Positions 7,701-14,857 of a stretch of DNA of 17,562 bases are shown piece after piece. The number at the start of each line of letters is the position of its first letter. Position 1 is the first letter of the stretch. The notes under the pieces were generated by a model, which searched no databases, was not told where the DNA came from, and was given only the letters and a program-made list of their open reading frames with translations. The position numbers were made by a program, and so were the translations under genes. The stretch comes from Bacteroidia bacterium (lineage in GTDB: Bacteria; Bacteroidota; Bacteroidia; Bacteroidales; Azobacteroidaceae): NCBI GenBank assembly GCA_025996815.1, contig BNTT01000055.1, positions 1-17,562 of the forward strand. Reading direction: 5' to 3'.

Positions 7701-9250
7701 GGCGGATTTGTTACCTGCGCAAAGAGTTGGCGGAAGTAGTTGAACAGCAGTTGCGGCTTGTCCGACAGCACCGCCAGCGGCGTGTCGTTGCCCATCGAGC
7801 CAATCGGCTCCTTGCCCTCCGTTGCCATCGGGACGATGATTTTTTCGACATCCTCCTTGGTGTAAATAAACGCTTTGAGTTGGGCGTTCAGATTTTCGAT
7901 GTCGTATTTAACGGTGCGTCCGGACGAGATTTTATCTAGACTGATGCGGTTTTTTTCCAGCCAGTCGCGGTAAGGATGCGCATTGGCGAGTTCGGCTTTC
8001 AATTCGGCGTCGTATTTCACGGTGCCTTTCGCGGTATCAATCAGCAGCATTTTGCCGGGTTGGAGCCGCCCTTTTTCCTTTATTTCCACCGCTTCAAACG
8101 GCAAAACGCCCGCTTCGGATGCCACGACCATAATGTCGTTGTGCGTAATCAGATAGCGCGCGGGGCGCAGTCCGTTTCGGTCGAGCATCCCTCCGGCATA
8201 GCGTCCGTCGGTAAACAAAAGCGTGGCGGGACCGTCCCACGGCTCCATCTCGATGCTGTAATATTCATAAAAAGCCTTCAACTCATCGGAAATCGGATTT
8301 TTGCTGTTCCAACTCTCCGGCACCAGCATCGCCATCGCGTGGGGGACGGAAAGCCCCGCCATGACGAGAAATTCCAACACATTGTCCAGCGATGCGCTGT
8401 CGGACATTCCGGGTTGAATAATCGGGAAAATATCGTCGGGATTGCCCAATTCGGGGGTTTTCAATATACTTTCGCGGGCTTCCATCCAGTAGCGATTGCC
8501 GCGGATGGTGTTGATTTCGCCGTTGTGTCCCAACAGACGGAACGGCTGCGCCAAATCCCAACTTGGGAATGTGTTGGTGCTGAAACGCGAATGCACCAAT
8601 GCCAGCGCACTTGTGAAATAGGGATTCGTGAGGTCGGCAAAATAGTCGCGCAACTGCGTGGAGGTGAGCATCCCCTTATACACAATCCGCTGCGTGGAAA
8701 GGCTCACGATATAAAAACTGCGCTTGTCGTCGAGCGACGATTTGAGAATTTTCTTTTCCATCTTCTTGCGGGCAATATACAATTTGCGCTCCAGCACGTC
8801 GGAACGCTCCTCGCCCACCACAAACACCTGCTTCACGACAGGCTCGTTGGCGCGGGAAATCTCGCCCAAAATGTCGCTATTGACCGGCACATCGCGCACG
8901 GCAAGCAATTTCAGCCCCTCCTGCTCGATACTGTTTTTAAACACTTCCAAACACAAAGCCGCCTGGTCTGCGTCTTTCGGAAGAAAAACAAGCCCGGTGC
9001 CATATTTCCCCTTTTCGGGAACAGGAATACCCTGCAAGAGGATAAACTCGTGCGGAATCTGCAACGTAATCCCCGCGCCATCGCCGGTCTTATTGTCGGC
9101 ACTTTCCGCACCGCGGTGCAGCATGTGTTCAAGCACCTGCAAGCCCTTTTCGACAATATCGTGGGATTTATTCCCCTTTATATCGACCAGCAGCCCCACC
9201 CCACACGCATCGTGCTCATTTTCAGGCAAATAAAGTCCAATCTCTTTCAT
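4754..9250 (-). CDS. gltB: Glutamate synthase (NADPH) large subunit
   Basis: Alpha subunit of GOGAT: hydrolyses glutamine and uses the ammonia to aminate 2-oxoglutarate, giving glutamate. 1498 residues, full length. The class II amidotransferase nucleophile is C16 in HDACGVGL, after a short propeptide. The central and FMN-binding domains follow. The 3Fe-4S cysteines lie in CVMMRKCHLNTCPVG near residues 1112-1124, with the standard 6 and 5 spacing. The C-terminal GXGXG beta-helix domain (about 1240-1430) has the repeated glycine motifs such as GKGLSGGRIAV and GATSGEVYINGKVGERF. It has its own promoter at 9280-9310. No frameshift is seen. The usual next gene, gltD, is displaced by the R-M insertion. 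Confidence 0.97.
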   Translation of the reverse strand: MKEIGLYLPENEHDACGVGLLVDIKGNKSHDIVEKGLQVLEHMLHRGAESADNKTGDGAGITLQIPHEFILLQGIPVPEKGKYGTGLVFLPKDADQAALCLEVFKNSIEQEGLKLLAVRDVPVNSDILGEISRANEPVVKQVFVVGEERSDVLERKLYIARKKMEKKILKSSLDDKRSFYIVSLSTQRIVYKGMLTSTQLRDYFADLTNPYFTSALALVHSRFSTNTFPSWDLAQPFRLLGHNGEINTIRGNRYWMEARESILKTPELGNPDDIFPIIQPGMSDSASLDNVLEFLVMAGLSVPHAMAMLVPESWNSKNPISDELKAFYEYYSIEMEPWDGPATLLFTDGRYAGGMLDRNGLRPARYLITHNDIMVVASEAGVLPFEAVEIKEKGRLQPGKMLLIDTAKGTVKYDAELKAELANAHPYRDWLEKNRISLDKISSGRTVKYDIENLNAQLKAFIYTKEDVEKIIVPMATEGKEPIGSMGNDTPLAVLSDKPQLLFNYFRQLFAQVTNPPIDPIREELVMSLALYIGCQEANVLVPTPELCKMVRLHTPVITNLELDILTHLGYKGFRSLTVPMLFDVTKPEKGAASLAEAVNSLCQRAEKAVDEGYHYIILSDRGVNTKQAAIPSLLAVSAIHHHLIEKRKRMQIAIVVETAEAREVNHFSLLFAFGATAVNPYMAFAILNEKVKTHEIQLDYHTAEKNYIKSVNKGLLKVLSKMGISTLRSYRGAQIYEAVGISQQTLNVYFREMTSRFEGIDLADIARDVLICHQEAFNAATVETGLKTAGIYTFRTDGELHAWNPETISKLQIATRLGDYKLFKDYTQIVDNRRPCFLRDFMTYKRNPIDVSEVESVEAITQRFVSGAMSFGSISKEAHEALAIALNTLHGQSNTGEGGEDPERFKTGEDGLNRRSAIKQIASGRFGVTAEYLVNADELQIKVAQGAKPGEGGQLPGFKVNQIIAKTRHSIPGITLISPPPHHDIYSIEDLAQLIFDLKNINPEARVSVKLVAESGVGTIAAGVAKAKADMILISGSEGGTGASPISSIKHAGISGELGLAETQQTLVLNNLRGYVRLQTDGQLKTGKDILVSALLGAEEFGFATSALIVLGCVMMRKCHLNTCPVGVATQDEKLRARFKGKHEYLINYFTFLAEEVREHLAQAGFRTMDEIIGRADLIEIRKDLETNPKADKLDFSKITHFVKNGNDLRCTKTQDHKIDSVLDREIIRKTKPAIEKSLPVEMDVTIANTDRAVGAMLSGEIAKRYGNAGLHDGTITVSFKGSAGQSFGAFLAAGISFNLEGEANDYLGKGLSGGRIAVVPPKFSDFAPEENIIAGNTLLYGATSGEVYINGKVGERFCVRNSGAIAVVEGVGDHCCEYMTGGRTVVLGTTGKNFAAGMSGGLAYVLDTKGDFDYFCNMEMVELTLIEDKSDSTELQQLITKHHQATQSPLAKRILDNWEEHLKHFIKVTPIEYKKVLQEEKMEAIRKKIEMVESDY

Positions 9251-9279
9251 TTTGCATTCATTTTTATATTAAAATCGCG

Positions 9280-9310
9280 CAAAGTTAAGCATTTTATTTT
9301 GAATACGCAA
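9280..9310 (-). promoter_or_regulatory. gltB promoter
   Basis: Minus-strand TTG (9308-9310), a 20-base spacer and TAACTTTG (9280-9287), then about 29 bases to the gltB ATG. This is a good Bacteroidetes sigma-ABfr type promoter and sets up a short leader. The nested repeat element begins about 40 bases upstream. Confidence 0.7.
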
Positions 9311-9349
9311 TTTTTTGTGGCAATTTGCTTAATTTTTTTAATAACTATT

Positions 9350-9621
9350 CGCAATCATACCACTTGGCATTCGCTCCTTGTCCCGCAGGGACAGCACTTT
9401 ATTAACCGTATGCTTCAGCCTACGGACAAGACTAAATCATGCTCTCTCAAGTCCCGCATGGGACGACACTTTATTGGCTATATCAATGTGTCGTCCCTGC
9501 GGGACTATGAGGTTGTTGTCATTCCCGTACCGTAAGCTAAAGCATACGGTTAATAAAGTGCTGTCCCTGCGGGACAAAGCCACAAATTACTTGTATGATG
9601 CTATTTAGTGGTATGATTGCG
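9350..9621. repeat. Triply nested inverted-repeat (MITE/REP-like) element
   Basis: The outer pair is CGCAATCATACCACT (9350-9364) with its exact complement at 9607-9621. The two outside flanks stay loosely similar for about 20 bases more. The middle pair is 38 bases, 9378-9415, perfectly complementary to 9540-9577, and extends imperfectly to 9424/9530. The inner pair is 9451-9477 with 9485-9505. Each arm starts with a small palindrome of the form GTCCCGCAGGGAC (one variant has GCATGGG), four in total. It has no coding capacity. It lies between divergently oriented promoters, so it could act as an insulator or bidirectional terminator. It looks like a non-autonomous element or REP cluster; no matching transposase is in the window. 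Confidence 0.75.
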
Positions 9622-9645
9622 GATAATCATTAAAAATATTCGTGT

Positions 9646-9717
9646 GTGTGCCGTTAGGCACACTATATTGGTAGAAAATGCCCATCACCCCCACTTCATT
9701 CGTGCCGGAGGTACGAA
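9646..9717. repeat. Pair of REP-like hairpins
   Basis: The first hairpin is GTGTGCC-GTTA-GGCACAC at 9646-9663. The second is TTCGTGCC-GGA-GGTACGAA at 9699-9717, 8 pairs with one wobble. Between them is TATTGGTAGAAAATGCCC. The pattern resembles short hairpin repeats scattered in Bacteroidetes intergenic regions, from general recollection. 9722-9795, downstream, is AT-rich with nothing recognisable. Confidence 0.45.
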
Positions 9718-9795
9718 ATATCAATAAAAAGGGAACGATATTATTTGATAGCACAAAATATATTTGAAAATTATTTTGCTTTTTTCTTAAAACCC

Positions 9796-9826
9796 TTGCA
9801 TATCTCAAAATAATTACATACTTTTG
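9796..9826 (+). promoter_or_regulatory. Promoter of structured RNA copy 3
   Basis: TTG at 9796-9798, a 20-base spacer, then TACTTTTG at 9819-9826. It fits TTG-N20-TAnnTTTG and points into the structured RNA and the three accessory genes beyond. Confidence 0.6.
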
Positions 9827-9832
9827 TTGCCG

Positions 9833-10081
9833 AAAAATTAAATAAAATTATGATAATGAAGACATAAAAAAGAATAATGTGCGATTAAGCACACTGTAAG
9901 ACATATATATAATAGCAATTTACTGCTATTCTTGAATATCATTTTACCACAAATGTAGCCCAAATTTGGGTTATCTCTCAAGAATTGGTTAGTGAAGTGC
10001 CGCGTTCGCGGCGTGGAACGACTTATCAGAGAGATAGGCGTGGTAACCTGATATTCAGATACAGAGTTCCACGCTATTTTT
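9833..10081 (+). ncRNA. Structured RNA family, copy 3
   Basis: The leader has ATGAAGACATAAA (9856-9868) followed by a small hairpin TGTGC/GCACA (9878-9882, 9889-9893), both as in copy 1. The box TTTACTGCTATTCTTG precedes the rod. Rod stems: TGAATATCA (9933-9941) with TGATATTCA (10049-10057), extended by a U-G pair 9932/10058; TTACCAC (9944-9950) with GTGGTAA (10040-10046); TATCTCTC (9972-9979) with GAGAGATA (10029-10036), extended by a U-G pair 9971/10037; tip GCCGCG (9999-10004) with CGCGGC (10007-10012). The wobbles only work on the plus strand. The 3' part reads ACGC then a T-rich run (10075-10081). GTTCCACGC (10066-10074) is also complementary to GCGTGGAAC (10011-10019). The gene at 10121 begins 39 bases later, so a leader role is possible. 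Confidence 0.6.
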
Positions 10082-10120
10082 ATGTGCAAAAAGGAAGTTT
10101 AATTTTTAATATAAAAAAAT

Positions 10121-10732
10121 ATGAAAACAACAAAAGAAAAGATTATTCCTCCGCCAACGGAGGCGCAAGTAGAGCAGTACCTAAAGAAATGGACTGAACT
10201 CCACAATTATGTTTTGCAGGAAAGCAGTTTGAAAAAACTATTCCACGAAACTTATCCTAACAACAATGAAATGGATGATGTGCTTATCAAAGTGTGTGCT
10301 TTGAATGACTTTTATGGCACGCACATTCTTTCGCCTTTCAATGTTGCAAAACGCATTGTTGAACTAAACATTGACGAAAGGTTAGCAAAAGGCGACATGG
10401 TTCTTGTGAATGAAATTGCTGCAAATGAGATTAATGGAAAGAAAAAGAATTTTTACTCTTTTGCATCCAAGTATTGCAGTCATCACAAACCACAGGACTA
10501 TCCAATATACGACTTTTTCGTGAAAGAAGTGTTGCTGCATTTTCTAAAGGAAGACAAGTTTTATTCTTTCAAAAAGGAAGATTTGAAAAACTATCCTGTT
10601 TTCAAAGAAATATTGCTTCAGTTTAGAAAATTCTATCATTTGGAAGAGTATGACTTGAAAAAACTTGACAAGTATTTGTGGCTGTTTGGCAAAGAATATT
10701 TTCCTCGCAAATATAACGAGGTTATAATTTAA
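10121..10732 (+). CDS. Hypothetical protein, 203 aa
   Basis: I do not recognise a named family. The protein is soluble, with no signal peptide or membrane segment, and rich in Lys, Tyr and Phe. The centre holds a distinctive patch, NFYSFASKYCSHHKPQDYPIYD (residues 110-131, written here around the C-HH and YPIYD parts), which looks like a conserved site, and the end has KLDKYLWLFGKEYFP (181-195). The patch is loosely reminiscent of helix-hairpin-helix glycosylase-like folds, but that is only an impression. ATG start at 10121, an AAGGAAG lies 27 bases upstream, too far to be a normal ribosome site. It sits just after structured RNA copy 3 and leads two more AT-rich genes on the same strand. Confidence 0.75.
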   Translation: MKTTKEKIIPPPTEAQVEQYLKKWTELHNYVLQESSLKKLFHETYPNNNEMDDVLIKVCALNDFYGTHILSPFNVAKRIVELNIDERLAKGDMVLVNEIAANEINGKKKNFYSFASKYCSHHKPQDYPIYDFFVKEVLLHFLKEDKFYSFKKEDLKNYPVFKEILLQFRKFYHLEEYDLKKLDKYLWLFGKEYFPRKYNEVII

Positions 10733-10774
10733 TAAACGCGGTAAAATGAAAAATAACATTAAAAATTTATAGAA

Positions 10775-11233
10775 ATGAAAACTTCAAATTTAATTTTAGT
10801 GGGAATTGTGGTGGTGGTAGGTGTCGTTGTTGTAGCAACTGACGAAACAGGGAAAATAGGAAATCCTTTTAAGTCAATGACAGAAAGTGTTTTCGGTTAC
10901 AAATATAACATTTCTACCGAGAATGTCGAGGCGATGCTTATGGACCCAACATACACGAAGATGTCGATAGATATGATCAGAGCGAATTGTTCGGATATTG
11001 AGAGAAGCGCAAACTTTATCGCTTTCAAAAAAGAACTTATCAAATGGGCGAGAGAAAATCAAGGACATTATGCAGCGACGCAGATACAAGAAATGCTGAT
11101 GGGTTCGGCGGCTGCGGAAAGTGTATTGTCTACAATAGGTGCTGGATATCTCGGCACAATGAGCACTTCAGGAATAGCGGTTGCAATGTACGAATACTTG
11201 AATCCAGGAAGCACTACGTATAACGAAAAGTAA
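10775..11233 (+). CDS. Small hypothetical protein with N-terminal membrane segment, 152 aa
   Basis: Residues 6-21 (LILVGIVVVVGVVVVA) form a hydrophobic helix that would anchor the protein; the rest is likely outside the membrane or cytoplasmic. A second, weaker hydrophobic stretch (about 119-140, Gly/Ala/Ser rich) is near the C-terminus. No motif I recognise. The start ATG follows the 10121 gene by 42 bases, in which an 8-codon reading frame (10746-10772) is probably meaningless. Followed by the TonB-C gene after 20 bases, which suggests an operon. One GATATC site lies inside at 11145-11150. Confidence 0.7.
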   Translation: MKTSNLILVGIVVVVGVVVVATDETGKIGNPFKSMTESVFGYKYNISTENVEAMLMDPTYTKMSIDMIRANCSDIERSANFIAFKKELIKWARENQGHYAATQIQEMLMGSAAAESVLSTIGAGYLGTMSTSGIAVAMYEYLNPGSTTYNEK

Positions 11234-11253
11234 AACAAATAAAAATAAAGAAA

Positions 11254-12192
11254 ATGAAAAAGTTAATTTTGATTTTAGTAGCGATTTTCGCTGTCAGTGT
11301 GAATGTGAGTGCGCAACAGGAGTTTTTGGGGAAGACTAAGTCGGCGGTTGAACAGTATTTGAGAGATATTGACCTTCCTGACGGAATGTCGATTGTTAGA
11401 GACAAGAGTCCTAACGGAGAGGAGGTTATTGCAATGGAGGCAGATATTATGCGATTCAGTATAACGTTCGATAAAAACGATACACCTAAGAGTATGGAGA
11501 TTGAGTGTCGAGATTATGATTACAAAATAGGTAAACATAAGTTGATGGAGACCACTGAGAAATACTGCAAGTCGAATATTGATTGGCGAAAATTTGAAAG
11601 AAAAAAGGGCGGCTATTTCGAAGGTGAATTTTATGGTCGCAACGACGACGGGCATTTAGTAAAATGGAAACTTGTCGTCGAAGGTATATATGTGAGACTA
11701 ATATATTTGATCGATTCTCCGTCCGACAAGGAAGAGGTTGTTGTCAAGAAAAGTGTCAAAGAACCTGTTATTGATATCGTTGTAGAAAGGGCGGAGCGCG
11801 ACTACTATTTTCAAGGAACCGACGTTTCGCTTACTAAAGAAGAGATGGATGACGAGATATATGACCATCCAGAAGAAGAACCTACCTTTCCCAGTGGCAA
11901 CAAGGAAATCACTGCGTGGCTGGCTAAGAATATACAATATCCACCTGTAGCGGCTGAACAGGGCATTCAGGGTAAGATAATCCTGCGATTCGTGGTTGAA
12001 AAGGATGGTTCGATTGGTGAAGTTCAAATACTTCAATCGGTAGAATCCAGCCTCGACAAAGAAGCAGTTCGTGTGGTCAAAAAGATGCCTCGTTGGACGC
12101 CCGCCAAAAACAAAGGAGTGTCGGTTCGCTCGTGGTTCAACTTGCCGACAACATTTAGATTAGAATTAGAAGATGACAAACAGAAGAAATGA
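11254..12192 (+). CDS. Secreted protein with C-terminal TonB domain
   Basis: 312 residues. A signal peptide covers 1-20 (hydrophobic core LILILVAIFAVSV, cleavage VSA-QQ), so the protein is exported. Residues 21-200 show no recognised domain. Residues about 208-305 are a TonB C-terminal domain: FPSGNKEITAWLAKNIQYPP, then QGIQGKIILRFVVEKDGSIG and KKMPRWTPAKNKG, the classic Bacteroidetes form. Unlike true TonB it has no stable N-terminal anchor or proline-rich linker, so it is probably a periplasmic binding or accessory protein rather than an energy transducer. Third gene of the accessory group. GATATC at 11773-11778. Confidence 0.85.
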   Translation: MKKLILILVAIFAVSVNVSAQQEFLGKTKSAVEQYLRDIDLPDGMSIVRDKSPNGEEVIAMEADIMRFSITFDKNDTPKSMEIECRDYDYKIGKHKLMETTEKYCKSNIDWRKFERKKGGYFEGEFYGRNDDGHLVKWKLVVEGIYVRLIYLIDSPSDKEEVVVKKSVKEPVIDIVVERAERDYYFQGTDVSLTKEEMDDEIYDHPEEEPTFPSGNKEITAWLAKNIQYPPVAAEQGIQGKIILRFVVEKDGSIGEVQILQSVESSLDKEAVRVVKKMPRWTPAKNKGVSVRSWFNLPTTFRLELEDDKQKK

Positions 12193-12198
12193 ATTTAA

Positions 12199-12263
12199 GG
12201 CATTAAATGCTACGCTTTTCGCAAAACGAAGCGAAATCGAAACGCAGGAGTGCTTTGTAGCCA
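12199..12263 (+). terminator. Possible stem-loop after the TonB-C gene
   Basis: GCTAC (12209-12213) can close with GTAGC (12257-12261), and CGCTTTTCG/CGAAGCG forms an inner stem. No strong T-run follows, so it is a weak terminator candidate or unrelated structure. The rest of 12264-12339 shows nothing recognisable. Confidence 0.2.
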
Positions 12264-12339
12264 AAACAAATATTTAAATATCTTATTTATGGACGGTGAA
12301 ATTGGTGCTTTTAGAAATGTCTTATAATTGTATAAAAAA

Positions 12340-12669
12340 ATGAAAGTAGTAAGAAACAGCATCATCCCTTTCAAGGGGTTTTCGGCAATCAATATCTGTG
12401 GGGTATTGTTTGCGCAACCGACTGCGCGAATCAGCGACACGACTATTTGCCACGAGAGTATCCACACGGCTCAGATGAAGGAGTTGGGCTATGCCCTGTT
12501 TTATGTGCTCTATTTTGCCGAGTGGCTTGTGAGGCTATTTCAATACCGGTTTACGCACGCCGCCTACCGCAACATTTCCTTTGAGCGGGAGGCATACTCG
12601 CACGAAAAGGAACCGCAGTATTTGGGCGCACGCAAGCGTTGGGCGTGGGTGCAATATGTGATAGTTTAA
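12340..12669 (+). CDS. Small HExxH protein, 109 aa
   Basis: Residues around 39-43 read HESIH, an HExxH zinc motif, and about 45 residues later comes FEREAY, whose glutamate could be a third ligand, as in gluzincin-type metallopeptidases. The middle (LGYALFYVLYFAEWLVRLF) is hydrophobic and may be a membrane segment. Similar small 'HExxH ... SFEREAY' proteins are common in Bacteroidetes, from general knowledge. I start at the ATG 12340; an in-frame TTG at 12328 would add only four residues and has no better signal. Activity is not proven; the usual extra domain is missing, so it may bind metal only. Confidence 0.7.
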   Translation: MKVVRNSIIPFKGFSAINICGVLFAQPTARISDTTICHESIHTAQMKELGYALFYVLYFAEWLVRLFQYRFTHAAYRNISFEREAYSHEKEPQYLGARKRWAWVQYVIV

Positions 12670-12689
12670 AAATTTTGAAACATCTACAT

Positions 12690-12720
12690 TTCGATATATT
12701 AAAAAAAATGCTTACCTTTG
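12690..12720 (+). promoter_or_regulatory. Promoter of the HhH/barrel gene
   Basis: TTCG (12690-12693), a 19-base spacer and TACCTTTG (12713-12720). The -7 box is perfect and the -33 box is a partial match. It leaves a leader of about 45 bases before the ATG at 12771. Confidence 0.65.
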
Positions 12721-12770
12721 CAAAATTATTGTGATGCTAAGACAAATATTTTTATTTAATTATTGAATGT

Positions 12771-14795
12771 ATGAATGTGTTAAAAATCAAAGTCTTGCTG
12801 CTGTTTATGGCAGTTGGTTGTGTGCTAAATGCGGGTAGAGCCGAAAATGAAAGCAATTCTGAGTGGATGCGCTATTTGGAAGAGTTGGCAAATGGTGAGG
12901 AAGAGGTCGATGATGAGGCGATTGCCAATTTGTTTGACGAGTTGTCCTATCTTTCGGAGCATCCTTATGACCTGCAGACGGTTACGAAGGAGGAACTTGA
13001 GCGGTTGCCTTTTCTCTCGGCGATGCAGATTGAGAATTTGCTCTACTATGTGTATAAATACGGTCCGCCGGCGAGTATTTATGAGTTGAAAAACGTGGAG
13101 GACTTGGACAGGCAGACGATTATCTATCTGCTGCCGTTTGTCTATGTGGGCTTGCCCGCCGCCCCGCCCGTTCGGCAGCCCGATGTAAAACAGTTTGCCA
13201 AACAGGAATTGCTGCTGCGCTACGACCGCACGCTGCAAAGCAAGGCGGGCTATGCCTCCGTGGGCGACGACGAACGCGCCGCGCATCCCAACAAATACTA
13301 TTTGGGCGACCCCAATTATCTGAATTTCCGCTACGGCATCGGCGTGGGCGACAAAATTCAATTCGGATTGAGCGGCGAAAAAGACGCGGGCGAGCCGTTG
13401 GAAAAAGGTTTAGACTTTTACGGTTTCAATCTGAATTTAAAGCACTTAGGTGTCGTGGAAGATTTGCATTTTGGCAATTATCGCTTGGGGTTTGGGCAGG
13501 GCTTGGTGATGAACACCAATTTTTCGATGGGCAAAACTGCCGATGCCGTCAATGTCGCCACCACCGGCGGCGGCATCAAGCGGCATACCTCCACCGGCGA
13601 GAGTTCCTATTTTTCGGGCGTTGCCGGCACGCTGAAATTCAACAACCTGCGACTTGCTTTGTTCTATTCTCGGCGCAATCAGGATGCCAATGCCACCGAC
13701 AGCACAATTTTGACCATCAAGACGGACGGCTACCACCGCACGTTGGGCGATTTGCAAAAACGCGCGGCTGCCCGCACCGAACTGTTCGGAAGCAACGCCC
13801 AATGGCGCAACAAATCGTTTTCGCTGGGCATCACGGCAATTTATTACGATTTCATCGACAAAATGCTTAGCCCCACCCCGCATCCTTACAATGTGTTTAC
13901 GCTGCGGGGCGGCGACCATTGGAACATGGGGGCTAATTATGCCGTGCAGCAGCACAAATTCCAATTTCAGGGCGAAACGGCTGTCGATGGAATGGGCAAA
14001 ATGGCGACGGTCAATCACCTGACCGTTGCGCCCACCTCGTCGATGGAATGGGCTTTTTCGTTTCGACACTACGACCGTGCCTATAATGCGCTCTATGGCA
14101 AGAGTTTCAGTGAATCGACCGCCGTGCAAAACGAAACGGGCTTTTATACGGGGGTGAAAATCCGGTTGCCAATCCGCTGTGAATTAGCGGCTTATTGGGA
14201 TTATTTCTCGTTCCCGTGGCTGAAATATCAGGTGAATGTGCCCTCGTGGGGGCACGAAGGCTCGGTGCAGTTGAAATACCAAACCTCTGAAACGGTGACC
14301 CTGACCGTGCGCTACAAACAGAAGGAAAAAGTGAAGAACACAGAGCCGTATCGGCAGCAAAATGTGCGCTTTCATCTGAATTTTTTGCCCAACGACCGTT
14401 GGCATTTCAAGACACAAGCCGATTTTGTGTTCTATCGGCAGGAGCCTGAGCCTGTCGAAGCCCAAGCCCGCAGCCTCACGCAAACGGTGTCATACACGGG
14501 GCAAGAAACGTTGCAAATTGACGGTGGATTGGGCTATTTCAAGACCGACGACTGGAACACGCGCATCAGCATCTACGAAAAAAACATCCTCTACGCATTC
14601 AGTTTCCCAACCTACTACGGCGAAGGCTTGCGCTACTACGCAGTAGCCAAATGGCGCATCACACCAAAATTGACATTCTACCTCAAATGCGCCTCCACGC
14701 ACTATTTCGACCGCACCGTCATCAGTTCGGGCTTGGAAGAAATCCAAGGTCGCGAGAAAACCGATTTTTATGGGTTGCTGAAATACTTGTTTTGA
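12771..14795 (+). CDS. Helix-hairpin-helix domain protein with predicted outer-membrane barrel
   Basis: 674 residues. Signal peptide about 1-24 (KVLLLFMAVGCVLNAGRA). Residues about 65-126 carry ComEA-like helix-hairpin-helix repeats (YDLQTVTKEELERLPFLSAM, then PPASIYELKNVEDLD). The remainder, from about residue 150, is made of alternating aromatic and polar beta-strands (for example LHFGNYRLGFGQG and KFQFQGETAVDG) ending in ...FYGLLKYLF, with a C-terminal Phe as in barrel proteins. This HhH-plus-barrel layout is a known Bacteroidetes family without an established function; surface or periplasmic DNA contact is only a guess. It is GC-richer than the genes before it and has its own promoter. 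Confidence 0.85.
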   Translation: MNVLKIKVLLLFMAVGCVLNAGRAENESNSEWMRYLEELANGEEEVDDEAIANLFDELSYLSEHPYDLQTVTKEELERLPFLSAMQIENLLYYVYKYGPPASIYELKNVEDLDRQTIIYLLPFVYVGLPAAPPVRQPDVKQFAKQELLLRYDRTLQSKAGYASVGDDERAAHPNKYYLGDPNYLNFRYGIGVGDKIQFGLSGEKDAGEPLEKGLDFYGFNLNLKHLGVVEDLHFGNYRLGFGQGLVMNTNFSMGKTADAVNVATTGGGIKRHTSTGESSYFSGVAGTLKFNNLRLALFYSRRNQDANATDSTILTIKTDGYHRTLGDLQKRAAARTELFGSNAQWRNKSFSLGITAIYYDFIDKMLSPTPHPYNVFTLRGGDHWNMGANYAVQQHKFQFQGETAVDGMGKMATVNHLTVAPTSSMEWAFSFRHYDRAYNALYGKSFSESTAVQNETGFYTGVKIRLPIRCELAAYWDYFSFPWLKYQVNVPSWGHEGSVQLKYQTSETVTLTVRYKQKEKVKNTEPYRQQNVRFHLNFLPNDRWHFKTQADFVFYRQEPEPVEAQARSLTQTVSYTGQETLQIDGGLGYFKTDDWNTRISIYEKNILYAFSFPTYYGEGLRYYAVAKWRITPKLTFYLKCASTHYFDRTVISSGLEEIQGREKTDFYGLLKYLF

Positions 14796-14820
14796 ACGGC
14801 AATAAAATGATTGAATGAGT

Positions 14821-14851
14821 TTTGGTATTTTCTAAAAATTGCGTACCTTTG
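14821..14851 (+). promoter_or_regulatory. Promoter of structured RNA copy 2
   Basis: TTTG (14821-14824), a 19-base spacer and TACCTTTG (14844-14851): the best consensus match in the window. It lies right after the HhH/barrel gene and drives the structured RNA and possibly the MBOAT gene. Confidence 0.75.
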
Positions 14852-14857
14852 CCGCGT

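Noticed and set aside
7976..9535. Long plus-strand open frame of 519 codons over gltB
   Set aside because: It is antisense to the intact and highly conserved gltB, and its translation has no recognisable domain; such frames arise from codon bias in the real gene.
9350..9621. Repeats here as a CRISPR array
   Set aside because: The repeats are inverted and nested, not evenly spaced direct repeats, and no cas genes are nearby.
9838..10089. Minus-strand frame of 83 codons across RNA copy 3
   Set aside because: It lies over the conserved hairpin RNA, has no promoter and a non-protein-like translation.
10746..10772. Eight-codon frame between the first two accessory genes
   Set aside because: Too short and too A-rich to be told from chance.
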